Shown here in pieces: positions 34,399 through 47,000 of a stretch of DNA of 64,000 bases. Under the pieces are notes generated by a model that did no database searches, was not told the DNA's origin, and saw nothing but the letters and a program-made list of their open reading frames with translations. Positions within the stretch are counted from its first letter, which is position 1. The number at the start of each line of letters is the position of its first letter. The translations under genes and the position numbers were made by a program. Source of the DNA: Gordionus sp. m RMFG-2023 (taxonomy: Eukaryota; Nematomorpha; Gordioida; Chordodea; Parachordodidae); assembly GCF_954871325.1 (NCBI RefSeq), contig NC_088777.1, positions 1,488,001-1,552,000 on the forward strand, written 5' to 3'.

Positions 34399-36316
34399 GT
34401 AAACAGTAAAAAATATCCTGAAATTATATATCTTTTTCTTATAATATTCATTTACATAAGTCTGAAATTAAAAAAATATAAAAATTTTCATAAGACAATC
34501 TTGGTTTTTTTCTTGATTTTGTTTAAAAGTAGATTTGAATACTACAACATAATATATATAATTCAAAATATTAGTATTTATTAAGTTTAATATTTCGCTA
34601 AAACAATTTTTTTTTAGAAATTAATCAGAATGATAATGTTTAAAATTCTTTTAAAATATTACAAAATGGAGGAAATATACAGATAACAGAAATGAAGGGG
34701 GAAGGGGGGTGAAAAAATACAAAAAAAGAAAAAAAAATTAATTTAATAATTTTTTAAAAAATAGGTAATAAAATATAAATATCTCCGATAGAGGTCTCTA
34801 ATTATGTTAATATAAAAGGAAGGCTTATTCTTAGATAGGTTTCTGGCTAAAATATAAAAGTTATCTTTATTAAAATTCGCTCAACGAACCATTTAATAGT
34901 ATTACTATAATCTTGTAAGTCGCACTATGCTGTAATGTAGTAATATAATATCGATTTTGATGTTAAAATGTGTCAAAAATATTCCGGTAATTATGTTAAT
35001 GTGGGTTAATTTGTCTTTAACAATCGTGTATCATTCGTCGTTTTTTCCTAGAGGATACACACACATAAAGTATTAAATAATTTATATAAAATAACTTAAA
35101 TCCGATTGGGTGACAAAAATAATCGCGCGAAGAGTGTAATATCGCATAAATGGCGAAAACTAGTGCGAATATCGACAATTTCGGCATTTATAAGAGATAA
35201 AAAATATATAATCATCCTAGAATTATTTAAACTATTATATTATATTTTTTTTTTCTCTTCTAAACCCCAATTATCATTGCTAAATTATATTATTCTTTTC
35301 TTGGTGATATTGAATTAACAAAGATTTCTAGTTTCTCCGCATTGACATGTTTAGTAAAATTGCATATCCATCATTATAGGGAGTTCTGGTTAACGATTAA
35401 ATGAAACTAGACAAGTACAGCCTAAAAATCATAATTTCCCACGAGAAAGTTTCTCTAAATGAAATAATATTCCATCTATGGAATGATTAATCTAAATAGT
35501 GATTTAAATCAATTTTTTTTGGATTAGTCTAAAAAAAATAAAGATGTTTTTTGCGGTTTTGAATAAATTGAAAGGTATACTATCAATCAATTTCATGATT
35601 GGCAGATCGGGCTGCCAGTTGGATCCAGATATTTATATCAATAGAACGCTATCTAAATGTTTAACCCCAAAAATATTTACCCATGTCTTTGGATCTTACA
35701 TCTTGAGGCATGGTTCGTCAAAATTCATATATTTGGAACATTTTTCCCCTTCCAAAATATAACTATTAAATATCTCATATTTTAAAGCTATTTCTTCAGC
35801 TTCTGTATTATCGCTCATTCTCTCGTGATTGGCAGATCGCGCTGCCAGATTCCCATATGTTTTACCGCGATTTTATAGATGTAGACTAAAATATTTATTA
35901 AACTTTGCTATATTTCAAATAATTCACACTGAAAGATCAAAGTTTTCCCATCTCACGTTTTTATCTTCTCTTTTTTTCAGTTTTGATTAATGATAATTAG
36001 ATGTTGAATTAAAATTCAATTTACCATGTTACTTGTTTAATAAATAATCTAAGGAATGACATGTGTCGTTCCTTCCAAATTTCGATTAATTACGCACATA
36101 TGATTGTACATTTCTTTTTAAAAAAAATGAATATCTTTTATATCAATGAACAAATTTGTCTTTTTAGTGTTTCTAAGATGACGCAAAGATGGTCGTTATA
36201 GGAAATAAATATTACTTTATGTCATTTCTTGTAAACCTCTTTAATTTTTATGAGGCAAAATTATTCTCGAAAAAATAAGGATATCTTAGTTTTTTTTCTA
36301 TAAAAATATTCTTTTT

Positions 36317-36460
<144 letters not shown>

Positions 36461-36823
36461 TTTAATATAATTTTTATAGACATCCATTTATAAACATTGT
36501 ATACATTATAAGTTGTTAAATATTATATTATATTTTATTCTTTTTAATAAAAAAAAATATGGCTCATTTTTCGACTATTTTCCAATATATTTTTTCTGCA
36601 TAACCATTGATGCACAAAATAATTTTAAACCAATATTCAGATTTTTTTTTATATAATCTTCTAGATATTTCATCTGATTTTTCATTGAATAAATTTATAA
36701 GTTTATTAAATATTATATATATTTATTCTTAAAGTAAATTGCTCTTTTCAAATGATAATTTGTTTCGAAAGAATGGTAAAAAAAAATAGTGGTAAAAATG
36801 ACATATTTTTTTTAAAAAAAATA

Positions 36824-36980
36824 GGAAAGGAAAGGAAAGGAAAGGAAAGGAAAGGAAAGGAAAGGAAAGGAAAGGAAAGGAAAGGAAAGGAAAGGAAAGG
36901 AAAGGAAAGGAAAGGAAAGGAAAGGAAAGGAAAGGAAAGGAAAGGAAAGGAAAGGAAAGGAAAGGAAAGGAAAGGAAAGG
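36824..36980. repeat. (GGAAA)n pentanucleotide microsatellite
   Basis: About 31 uninterrupted GGAAA units, the purest and longest five-base tract in the window. Open frames (KGKER or SFPFL repeats) arise because the unit contains no stop. Confidence 0.95.
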
Positions 36981-38364
36981 TCTGTTCGAAAAACAAAGGT
37001 TAAACCTTCTACCATTATTTTTTGAAAATTTATTTATTCCTCGCTTTTCTCTTAAATCTCTTAGATGATTTTTTTTAAAATTATAATCCCAAATACATAG
37101 GAATATATTCTCATTATTTTTCCATAATTTTTTTTTAAAATTTAAAATATTTTGCAGGAAAAAAAAAATATCAAGACGTTAATTTCAAGTTAATTTTTTT
37201 TAAAACTTCTATATAGAATGTAACGCCTGTAGCCTTAACAAAATTTTAAAAAAAGTAATTTAAATGTTCTTAAATCGAAAAAAAAAATTTTTTTTGTTTG
37301 AAACTACAGCTATAATATATATCATTCATCTAATATTGAACTAAATTAATTTTTATTTTTTTTAATATTATGTTCATTATCTTTAGGATTATATCTTTAA
37401 TATAACCTAGAATATGAGATTAATTATGGTTCCTGGGCAGAATCTCAATTATTATAGAAGTTATTCATATAAAACCAACAAAAAAAAACAATTGATTCGT
37501 TTTCTGATACATATACATATAATTCCCCAAATCAAAAATTTTATTCGAAGAAAAACAATTTTGGAACTAGTGTTGCAGAAGTTCTGGCTGCTTTAACTCT
37601 CACATTTTTGCCTTTTTGATTTGAAAAATAAATTTTAAGTTTTCTAGAATATTCCAATAGAAACTACAAAAGGTAAAAAAAAATATAAATATATATTATA
37701 ATACTCTTTACAAAATCTATTATTGAAAAATAGAACAAATAACAAATAATAATGAATATAAAAAAATATATAATATTAGTATATCACAATGCCATGCGTG
37801 ATGAACTGAGATGGAAAAGGTTAGTGTTTCTAAGAAACACTTGTATTTCCCTTTTAGTAATTCAATTTTACATACTATTTATTAGTATACAAAAAAATTA
37901 AATATTTTAGGTTTGGTTATAATATGAATATAGATATAAATATCGGGAGAGCCAAAAAAAATTTTAAATCTAAATGCACACCTTTCTAGGTTTGATGGTA
38001 TTATATATGGCGCATATATGTTTCCAAATCAATTGATTAGTTGATAGGCCTAATCCACCATCATTATAAGTTAGGAAATGTGTTTATTTTTTGATATGTT
38101 TGCATATATTAGACGGGAGCGGCATTAGCTAGGTGATATGAGTGTGCTAAAACACTTACCCTTTACAAAATAATCACTAATTTTACCTTTTCTTTTTTTT
38201 TAAATACTAACTTTTTTAAATAATTAGAATCCAAATTTATATTTTATTTAATATATCTTTCATACGAAATCTTAGGGTTAATTGTAATGAACAAATATAT
38301 TTATTTTCTTTTGGGCCATTAAATTATTTTATTTATAATTTATATTCGCCTCAAAAAAAGCGAA

Positions 38365-38589
38365 AGTGTTGTTATGCGACTCATTTTGAGCCGGTTTTCA
38401 AAAACCGCTAACTCAAAATTTTAGCCGGAAATATATTTTGCCTAAGCCTCAAGATTTCGATAATGTATGACCAGACCTTTGTTTCTTCTATGAGCAAAAT
38501 CTTCAGGCTTGGGCAATGTTTTTCGGGATGAAGCGGTGAGTTAGCTGTTTTTAAAAATCGGCAACAAAGCGAGCCGTTTAACATCACTA
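38365..38589. mobile_element. MITE family A, near-complete copy
   Basis: Left end 'agtgttgttatgcgactca', right end 'gagccgtttaacatcacta', with the usual paired inner segments ('ctaactcaaaattttagccg'). Confidence 0.65.
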
Positions 38590-38977
38590 CATTTCATGAT
38601 TTAAATTATTATACCACGATACACGTCAAAATAAAAATAAAATCTAAACACAAATACGTTAAGGTTGTTCAAATTCGATATACATTCCATTTTTATGTTG
38701 ATTTGTGAGTTAACAAAAAGTTGAGCTTTTTCTTCAATTAATTCAATATTCATTATTGAAAATCAGTTCTATTTATCACGAAAAATTCTAAATTTTAGGG
38801 CGAAATTGGTAAAAATATTTTTTTTTCTAAATTTTTGATAGGAAAATCTAAAATATGAAAGCTTTTTAAACTCAAGTCGGATTTTAATATTAAAGAATTT
38901 ATGTTAAATTTTACAATTGTAATAGATATACATTTTTTTTAACGGTTACCTACATATTAATTTATTATAATAGTAGT

Positions 38978-39373
38978 TAGAGTTGCTAAAAGGCTCGATT
39001 TAAAATTATATTTAAAAATAGCTAACTCAATTATTTTATCCTGTAAAACATTACGCAAGACCGAAGATTTTTCTGGGTGTCACAAAGGGCTGGGCATCTA
39101 TAAACAAAATATTGAGACTCGCAATATTTTTCCGATGACACAGTAAAAATATAATTTATATCTAGTAATCTAATCTAATATCGTAACAAATCTTTCAATG
39201 TGATGTCAAACTTGCAGCGCATGACCTCGAGATTAAATGCCTCGTAGAAGATATACTCAACCTTAAATTAGGTGACCTATTTTGGTTACTGGCTTTCTTA
39301 TTATCAACCATATCCTGTGAAATATGGAGTTTGCCGCCTTTTTAAAATGATCTCAAATCGTTTAACAACACTA
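38978..39373. mobile_element. MITE family A copy with 8-bp target duplication
   Basis: Ends TAGAGTTGCTAAAAGGCTCG and 'aaatcgtttaacaacacta'. Flanks ATAGTAGT (38970-38977) and AGAGTAGT (39374-39381) match at seven of eight positions. At 396 bp it is longer than other copies because of unrelated sequence in the middle. Confidence 0.7.
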
Positions 39374-39793
39374 AGAGTAGTAAGTGAAATTCTATGACAT
39401 AACCCCGACCGAAGCCCGGATGACGACCTAAATTATATACTAGAGTTTAATAAATTTTGGAAAATTTTTTAAAAAAATTATAAAATTCCACCTTTTAGCA
39501 ACCTTTTCTATAAAAGTCCTAGGACTCCCAGATATAAGATATGTAAATATCAATCACAATAATAGTAATATAATTTATTTTTTATGAATCTTTCATTACA
39601 AAGTTAAGATTATTGTCATTTGTTATCATGTGTTTTCCTTTCATTTGTATTTTTCGAGATTTACTTTGAAAGACGATTATAGACTTGGAGCGTTTTTCCC
39701 AATATTCTCTGTTTTACGTTTCATCGCTTCTTGGTAATATATTTCTGAAAAAAATATATAATATTTTTGAATATCAAGCTATAATTTTCCAAG

Positions 39794-39916
39794 TAGTGTT
39801 ATTAAACGGCTCGATTTTAAGAATTTCGTTAATAGATGTTCAAATCTTTGTGCTACCTATGAGCAAAATCTTAAGTCGTGCATAATATATTTCCAAATAA
39901 AATATTGAGTTGGTCC
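39794..39916. mobile_element. Partial MITE family A copy
   Basis: Left end TAGTGTTATTAAACGGCTCG is good. The right end stops at 'aaaatattgagttggtcc' without the terminal repeat. Confidence 0.55.
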
Positions 39917-40189
39917 TCCCCTTTTCTAATAAATAAACAAATTGCCCTTATCCTCTAAATATAAACCTCCCAATTCCTCCTTTAGAATATACCCATTTAT
40001 TACTTCGAGCAAATAAAAAAAAATTAGCGAAAAAGAATCCAAATCAAAATTTTAAAAATAACTTTGATCAAAACTACCTCCCTACCTCTTACCCTTTCAA
40101 ATTACATTCAAATAGTATACGGCATCTTAATAAATATTACCCTCCTCCCACAAAAAAAAAAAATTTTTTTAATGAATGGATTGTATTAT

Positions 40190-40317
40190 ATGCCCTTCTA
40201 TATAGTAGAAGCCTAAGAACTTTGATAATTGCTAAAGTTTAGGGTAATAGAAAGCTATCAAAATATTGTGTGTTTAACAATTAAAAGTTCGGTTTGGCAC
40301 AATTTTTTAATTTGCCT
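40190..40317 (+). promoter_or_regulatory. Probable 5' leader and promoter region of the FGAM synthase gene
   Basis: 'ctatatag' at about 40199 lies roughly 120 bp before the start codon and could act as a TATA element. It sits inside a small palindrome (ttctatatagtagaa). The assignment rests only on position and this motif. Confidence 0.2.
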
Positions 40318-41063
40318 ATGCTTTTGAAATTTTATAAATCAGTAGATCATGAAATCGAAAAACATTATATTAATAAATTTAAAAATGTTATTCCTGATTA
40401 CATACAAAATATTTATTTAGAAGAGTGTTATTATGTTCAATGTGTAAATGGGCTTAACAATTACGATGAAGAAAAGTTTTATCCTTTAATATTTTATAAA
40501 ATTATATATTTTTTAGATTACTTTATATACTTGACTGTGATAAATCTGAAGATTCTTATATATCTAAATTTAAAGAGGATGATTGTGAAATAATTGAGAT
40601 TGGACCTAGGCATATTATTCTGATGGTTTATCTAATATATTTTTTACAGGATCAATTATTCTACACCCTTTTCTACTAATTGTGTGTCAATATGCAAATC
40701 CTTGGGCATGGATAAAATTGAAAGATTGGAAAGAAGCATGAGATATTATATGTTTTATGGTACAATTAGTTGCATTCATTTTCTGTTATAACATTTTTAG
40801 ATAAAAAGAATTCTAAAATTGATAATTGGATATCCTTAGAAAAATTTAGATTTATAAATTCTATCTGTGATAAAATGACCCAAACTATATACCCATTTCC
40901 ATTAGTTTCCTTTAAATCTGAATTTGATGGTTTTAATATAACACTATATCTATTTATCAATTTTGATTATTAGAAAACTATTCCAATGAAAACAAAATAT
41001 GCTATGACATTGATGTAATGAAATATGGTAGGAGTGCCTTGGAAACATTGAACACTGAACTAG
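40318..41063 (+). CDS. PFAS: FGAM synthase exons 1-5: N-terminal domain, tiny introns
   Basis: Starts MLLKFYKS, matching the 'VLHFYV'-type start of animal enzymes. Further matches are [42 protein letters not shown] and LETLNTEL. Introns 1-4 are 41, 40, 41 and 44 nt. Intron 2 (40610-40649) starts GC rather than GT: CCTAG|GCATAT...TTTTACAG. Retaining any of them breaks the alignment. Codons are more AT-biased than in later exons. Confidence 0.9.
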
Positions 41064-44000
41064 GTATCTTGTAATTTTTTTCTCAGATTCTTAAAATTCA
41101 CTTTGTACATCATATGTTAAATTTTTGAAATTTTCTATATTATATTTTTATGCATATTTTTATATTTAAAAAGCTTATTTATTTTTCTATTGTTAATTGA
41201 ATTTTTTTGGTATTTTGAGCACAACCCTTAAAAAAGGGAAGTTTTTATTATTAGTTCAGTTTTTATTATTCCTCCATTTTTGAATAACTTTACACTTTCC
41301 AATAATATTTAAATCACTAAAGCTATATACTCCCATTTTGGGTATTGGTGAGAGATCATGTCATCTAACGTGTTTATTATATATTATCTTTTCATGTTTA
41401 TGCACCATATTTAAAAAGGTAATTTGGTGATTAAATTATTAAAATAACTCAATTCTAAGATTATACAAATAGTATAAAAGTAAACATCATTTATATATTT
41501 TAAGCAATGTGCTCCTGTTTAGGGAGGTAAATACAAAATATTAGGCTATGTGCCCCTTTATGTTAAAACTATCCTTATTTTTAGCAAGTCAAACCTTGTT
41601 TTTTTTTTTTAAAAATATCGTTTTTTGTGTATAAACCTGTTTTTTTGTAAATTAGACATTGTTTTTTTAAAACTATATTTTTGCTAAAAAAAAAAATTTA
41701 TTTTCAAAATGTTTCTTCTAAAAGAGTATTTTCAAAATTTTTAGAAACAATAATTATTATCTAGTGTTCAGAATATATTAAAAAATAACATTATTGTGAT
41801 ATTTGAATTTTTATAATAAAATTATTTCTGATATCTGAATAAGGGCTAATGCAAAAAATAGTTATTTTATTAAATCTTATTTATATTGGTGGCTTAAATC
41901 AAATTTTATAATATAATAAATGACTGAATAAGCTTTATTAATATATATTTTATAAATATGAGCAAAATATTTAATTTATATAAACAATAAATGACAATTT
42001 ATTCAAAACCGTAGATTTTTCCCTGGTTTTTTTCAGGGACCTTAGTTACGGTTCACTATGTAAAAAATTATAATGGTTACGTTTTGGTTATGGTTCTTAA
42101 AAAGAAATTTATAAAGGTTCGGTTCAGCTAATTATAAAGGTTTATAAAAGTTCATTACGGTTAGAAAATTTTTTTCATCGAAGCAACACCATCTTCTAAT
42201 TTATTTTTATTATAAGCATCTATGAATTATATATAAGATTAAAAATAACTCATTTTTAAATATATAATTTGAACGTATAAGTAATATATTTTCTAATATA
42301 AATGGATTCCTTTTTGTTCGTTGTGACTATAACACAAATTTTTGCCCCTAAAAAGCCCTTTCTACAGAAACTTGTGTTGCTGGAACCGCCAGTACTATAA
42401 GAGCAAGTTTATATAATTCTAAATATTCAAATTATTTCCATTTCTAAAATATAAAAATTGAACCGGTTTAAACAGTTTTTATAAAGGTTCTTTTTACTCA
42501 TTCAAAAAATAATTATATCGGTTACAGTTATGGTTCAGATATTTATAACGATTTATAATGGATTAACGGTTCACTCTTGGTCCCTGGTTTTTTTTATATT
42601 ATTTTGGCAATGGAAATAGTACTAATTTAAGAGATTATAGATAAATCATTTTTCAAAATTATGTCACATTATTTGACAAAACAATGGCTATAATACGATT
42701 TTATAAATCATTTAGTTTTATCCATGCTTCCATTGTAATGTATGATACGATGAGACTAATATCGTCATTATCATTTTTAAGATATTGCATGTCCCCGTCG
42801 AAATAGTTGTAAAAATATCGTTATCGATAATTATAAGCTGTTTTTCCATTTTATCTTTATCATTAATTTTTTGATAATCTTGCTATAATCCAAACTGCTT
42901 TTCATCTATTTATAAGTTCTGAATAGGCCATGGGTTTATTTTCTGATAAAAAAAAATTATATTCTCTATATCTTCTCTGGATTCTTGCAAAATTCCATTT
43001 GCTATAAATTTAAAATAAAGGTAAATGAAAAAATCTATATAAATGCCTGAATTTATATTGCTAGTTATTATAAATTGATAAATTCTGCCCAAGGTTATTC
43101 TAATATTAAATGTCAAAAGTTATATGAAGGATAGTACTTTCTCCTATCTTAATATTTTCTACAGATATTTTTTCTGGACAAATAACTGTTAGATCGGATT
43201 CTTTACGCCTGCCATGCCCTGTTCATTCTAGCAAGGTTATATTAGATTACGTATTTTGCTCTCCAAATACTTTTTATTCTAAAAAAAGAGTAAAAACAAT
43301 GTTTTTTGATCATATTTTTTCAATTGCAAACTAATAATTGAAATATATTTTTAAATGAAACTACAAATAATGACAAACTTTCATCATATTTTTGTTGTTT
43401 GTCTCTTTCCAAAATCATGTCAATATCTTATATGAAGTTATATATATATTTTTATTTAAATCTAGATACAATATTACTTTGTATAATTGCTGATACCTTC
43501 ACCTGTATGTCTGGGATATCTTGAGGTAATGGATATGAGGTTGTGGCAATATCTATAGTTTAAAAATATTTATAATTTTTGTATAAAATAAAAATACCAT
43601 TCTCTAGTGGGGATTATATAAAACAATTTGTCATCCTGACCTGATTACACATCTCCATAATATCAAGTTGTTTGAGAACAAAATCAAATTTGTCTTGTGA
43701 TAAATGCGAGAAAAAATCAGCCTGGGATGTTGATTCCTGTATTTTTTTATTATATTTTTCTCTCTGTGATAATTTTTTTTTGTAATGCGATGATGTGTTT
43801 GATTAATGAATGTTAATATTTGGGTGGCCCACTTCATGTGTATCAGGATTACAAGATATGGAATATGCTTTTGCTGCAAAATTCTGGGCAATATTTGTCC
43901 AAATTATGTGAAGCCCTTAACATAATATGTCTACAAGGGCAGGAGCATTGTATAAGATACCCACAGGAACATTGTTTAAATGTTACATTTATCTTATACC

Positions 44001-47000
44001 CCATATCGAAAATATTATTAAACAACTCGGATTTTTATTAAGCTACTCTCAGCTATTTCATAAAAAGATTTTTTTCAAGTAAAAAGTTGTTAACACTTCT
44101 TTTTACTTGAATTCTGGAGAAAGAGTGCCATAAGGGAATAATGGACCTTTTCTACTAAACAGAACAGGGGGAAGAGGTGAAAACAGTTTTTCTTACAAAA
44201 GATAGTGTATGCATGAAATGGAGGAAGAATACAGTAAAATATATTTAAACCTAATAAATTTAAAGCATCCATTAGTAACATAAATATTACCAAGCAAATT
44301 GGCATCGTATTAAAAAATGAATGGGTTATTTGATTGGACAGATCATCAGTAGTTCATTTTTTAAAAATTTCACAAATAATATAACTGAATCACATGAAAC
44401 AAAAATTTAATAAACAAGTTATTACTAAATTTTCGACATCAAAAAAGTTTTTTCCCAAAGATATTTCAACAATAGTAAATGGGTGATTCCACTTCAAATC
44501 GACCAAAAAAACGAGATTTTCGGCAGACCATCAATGAATGAAACTTTGCATGTTAGTTATTTATGTAGTAAATGTTAAACAAATCAAAATTTTAGAATGC
44601 TAGCTCACCAGATTAAAAGATATACGCCTTCAAAGTCGAAAATGGCGAAGTACGTGATTTCTTTAAATCGTGTTTTTTTAAAAAAATACTTAAGATAGAG
44701 TTACAAATTATGTATCATTTTATAGCCCTTAAAATTTTACGTTGGAAAATTTAAAAAAATATTTAAAAAATTTCAAGTGTTTTCTTATTTCCGGTAAAAA
44801 TAAAAAATTAACATTGTTAGGAAGGGATTTTTTTGGGGTGTTAATATTAACTAAAAATGTTTATTACATTTATACTTAACGATTTAATAAAAATATGAAA
44901 AGTATTGTGATTAAAATTAAAAAATCAATTGATTATAATCTAGAATGATGTCCTGGGGCGATATGTAAGCAGGCAGCCCATACAGATATTATTTTATTTG
45001 GACGCTATATTGTAAAATAAACATATTTTAAAATTTTATATTCAAACTATTATAATTTTTGATATCATGGAGAAATATAATCAGGGTTAGATCTTGATTT
45101 TAATAAAAATATATATTAATTTCATATAAGGTAATGACATGATTTTGGAAAGGGGCAAACAACAAAAATATGATGAAGGTATGTCATTATTTGTGGTTTC
45201 ATTTTTTGAATTATTTCTTTTACAAGTTTCCAATTTAAAATACGATCAAAATTATCTTTCAACTCTCCTATAAGGGAGCTAGAAATAACCTGTATGGAGT
45301 ACATGTTATAGGTTCTTAGTTCTGTCCCAAAAAGCCCCCAAAAAATGTTTAAAAACAAAAATGTAATATATTTATTTTAATCAGCCAGCTCTAACCCAAG
45401 GCCCATTGGACTTAATTCGTCATAACAAAATGGCTGAATTTTCTTTTCTTTTTGTTTATAAATTATTTATTTATTTATTTTTGAATTTTTTTAAAAAAAA
45501 ATTTGTCGAGAAAAAATGGGGTCTAACTTCACTCTAGTACCTAAACCTATTTTAAATTAAATTTAAAAAAAAAGACTTTGGATTGGATGCGGACGATATT
45601 GATTCTTATGTCCATCTTTTCAAAGATCAACTCAAGAGAAATCCCACTAATATAGAATGTTTTGATCTCGCTCAATCTAACAGGTTTTTTTATCCATATT
45701 TTTTTCACTTATATATCATATCATAGGCGTTTAGCTAAGAAGGGGCATGAAGACATCTCTTCTCCCACACAAATTTGGAAACTTTTGTAAATACACACAC
45801 TTGTCTAGCTTTTTAAACAGTATATAATTAAAAACGATATTTTTTTATTGAAGATAAGGAAATTATAAACGAATATATTTATTTAAATAATAACTCGACT
45901 ATCTGTCAAAATTGAATAACGTTTAATGTTATGCATCATTACTAACAGTGAACATAGTCGGCATTGGTTTTTCAAGGGTAGACACGTGATCGATGGAAAG
46001 GCCAAACCGCTCACATTAATGCAATTAGTCATGGATACCCAAAAGCATACCAACCAAAATAACGTCATAAAATTTAGCGATAATAGCAGGTTTCAAATAA
46101 GAATAATTGTTTTAAATTTATAATTAAAAAAAAAGAGGCATATTTTGGGAATTTCTAGCTCTGCACTTTCCGTCTGAATCTAATTTCAATGAAATGGATT
46201 CCCTCTCGAAAGTGAATGCTAAGAACCTGTTGACCTCTGGAGTTAGAACCCAGCGATAATTCAAAGAGTCTTTTCACACTATGAATGAGATGTAGTGATC
46301 GGAATCGCTCTTCACTATGAATTTAGGGTTAAACTATTGATTTGTTTTTTTTTAAATAAAGTGGTATACAGGGATTCGACGTAATAGATAACATTCCGAG
46401 TGATCACGTGAAAACGAGCCCGTATAAGGTCACGACTCAAAAATTGCACGTTATATTGACCGCGGAAACGCATAATTTCCCCACAGGTATAATGTCACAT
46501 GCTAAAAAAATTTAAACCAAACGATATTATTGTCACATGTTAAATTTTTATTTTTTATAAAAATAAATTAAACCAAACGATATTATTGTCACATGTTAAA
46601 TTTTTATTTTTTATAAAAAATAAATTAAACCAAACGATATTATTGTCACATGTTAATTTTTTTTGCAAAAATTTTTTTAAACCAAACTATATTATTGTTT
46701 TGTTATAAAAAAATTTATTTCTTCTAATAAGGAATTTCCCCTTTCCCTGGTGCTGCCACTGGCATAGGTGGTAGGATGAGAGACGTTCAAGCAACGGGTC
46801 GAGGAGCTCATGTCATTGCAGGAACTGCTGGATATTGTGTTGGAAATTTGCTTATTGAAGGTATTTCTAGTATATTATTTATTAACATGTAATATAGAGC
46901 AGTGAAGAGGAAAGTAAAATGAAAAAATTACATGTTTTACGAGTTTAATTTTTTTGAGATTTCAAATACTTTAAAATGTATATTGTTCATGAAAATTATA

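Larger units (their letters stand above)
32256..35900. repeat. Direct segmental duplication, right copy
   Basis: Partner of 24890-27605. Extra sequence between about 33290 and 34420 contains an hAT element and a family C MITE absent from the left copy. A short motif with a 'ggcag...ctgcc' inverted repeat occurs twice here (35603 and 35829) but once in the left copy (27060). Confidence 0.8.
41064..45574 (+). other. FGAM synthase intron 5 (4.5 kb)
   Basis: A phase 1 intron between ...LNTEL and [11 protein letters not shown]. The protein alignment across it is gap-free. It contains an hAT element (42034-42586) and a SWIM-finger relic (about 43640-44000, minus strand). The stretch at 42900-43260 has a minus-strand frame that I cannot identify. 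The rest is AT-rich. Confidence 0.8.

Noticed and set aside
36752-37003. Lys/Gly/Glu/Arg-repeat open frames over the GGAAA tract (and similar KKERK or FLSF frames at 12754-13032, 21238-21432, 28549-28920 and 36248-36487)
   Set aside because: They exist only because four- and five-base repeats without stop codons stay open in several frames. There is no non-repeat protein sequence, and no start or splice context.
40318-41063. Possibility that FGAM synthase exons 1-5 are a foreign or misassembled piece, given tiny introns and AT-biased codons
   Set aside because: The protein alignment runs gap-free across intron 5 ([15 protein letters not shown] against the family's QELGLALDSWDLDFY) and the phases fit, so one gene is the simpler reading.
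42910-43260. Minus-strand frame of 68 residues with an upstream partner, possibly exons of a nested gene
   Set aside because: I could not match it to any family, and no full exon chain with sensible splice sites emerged.
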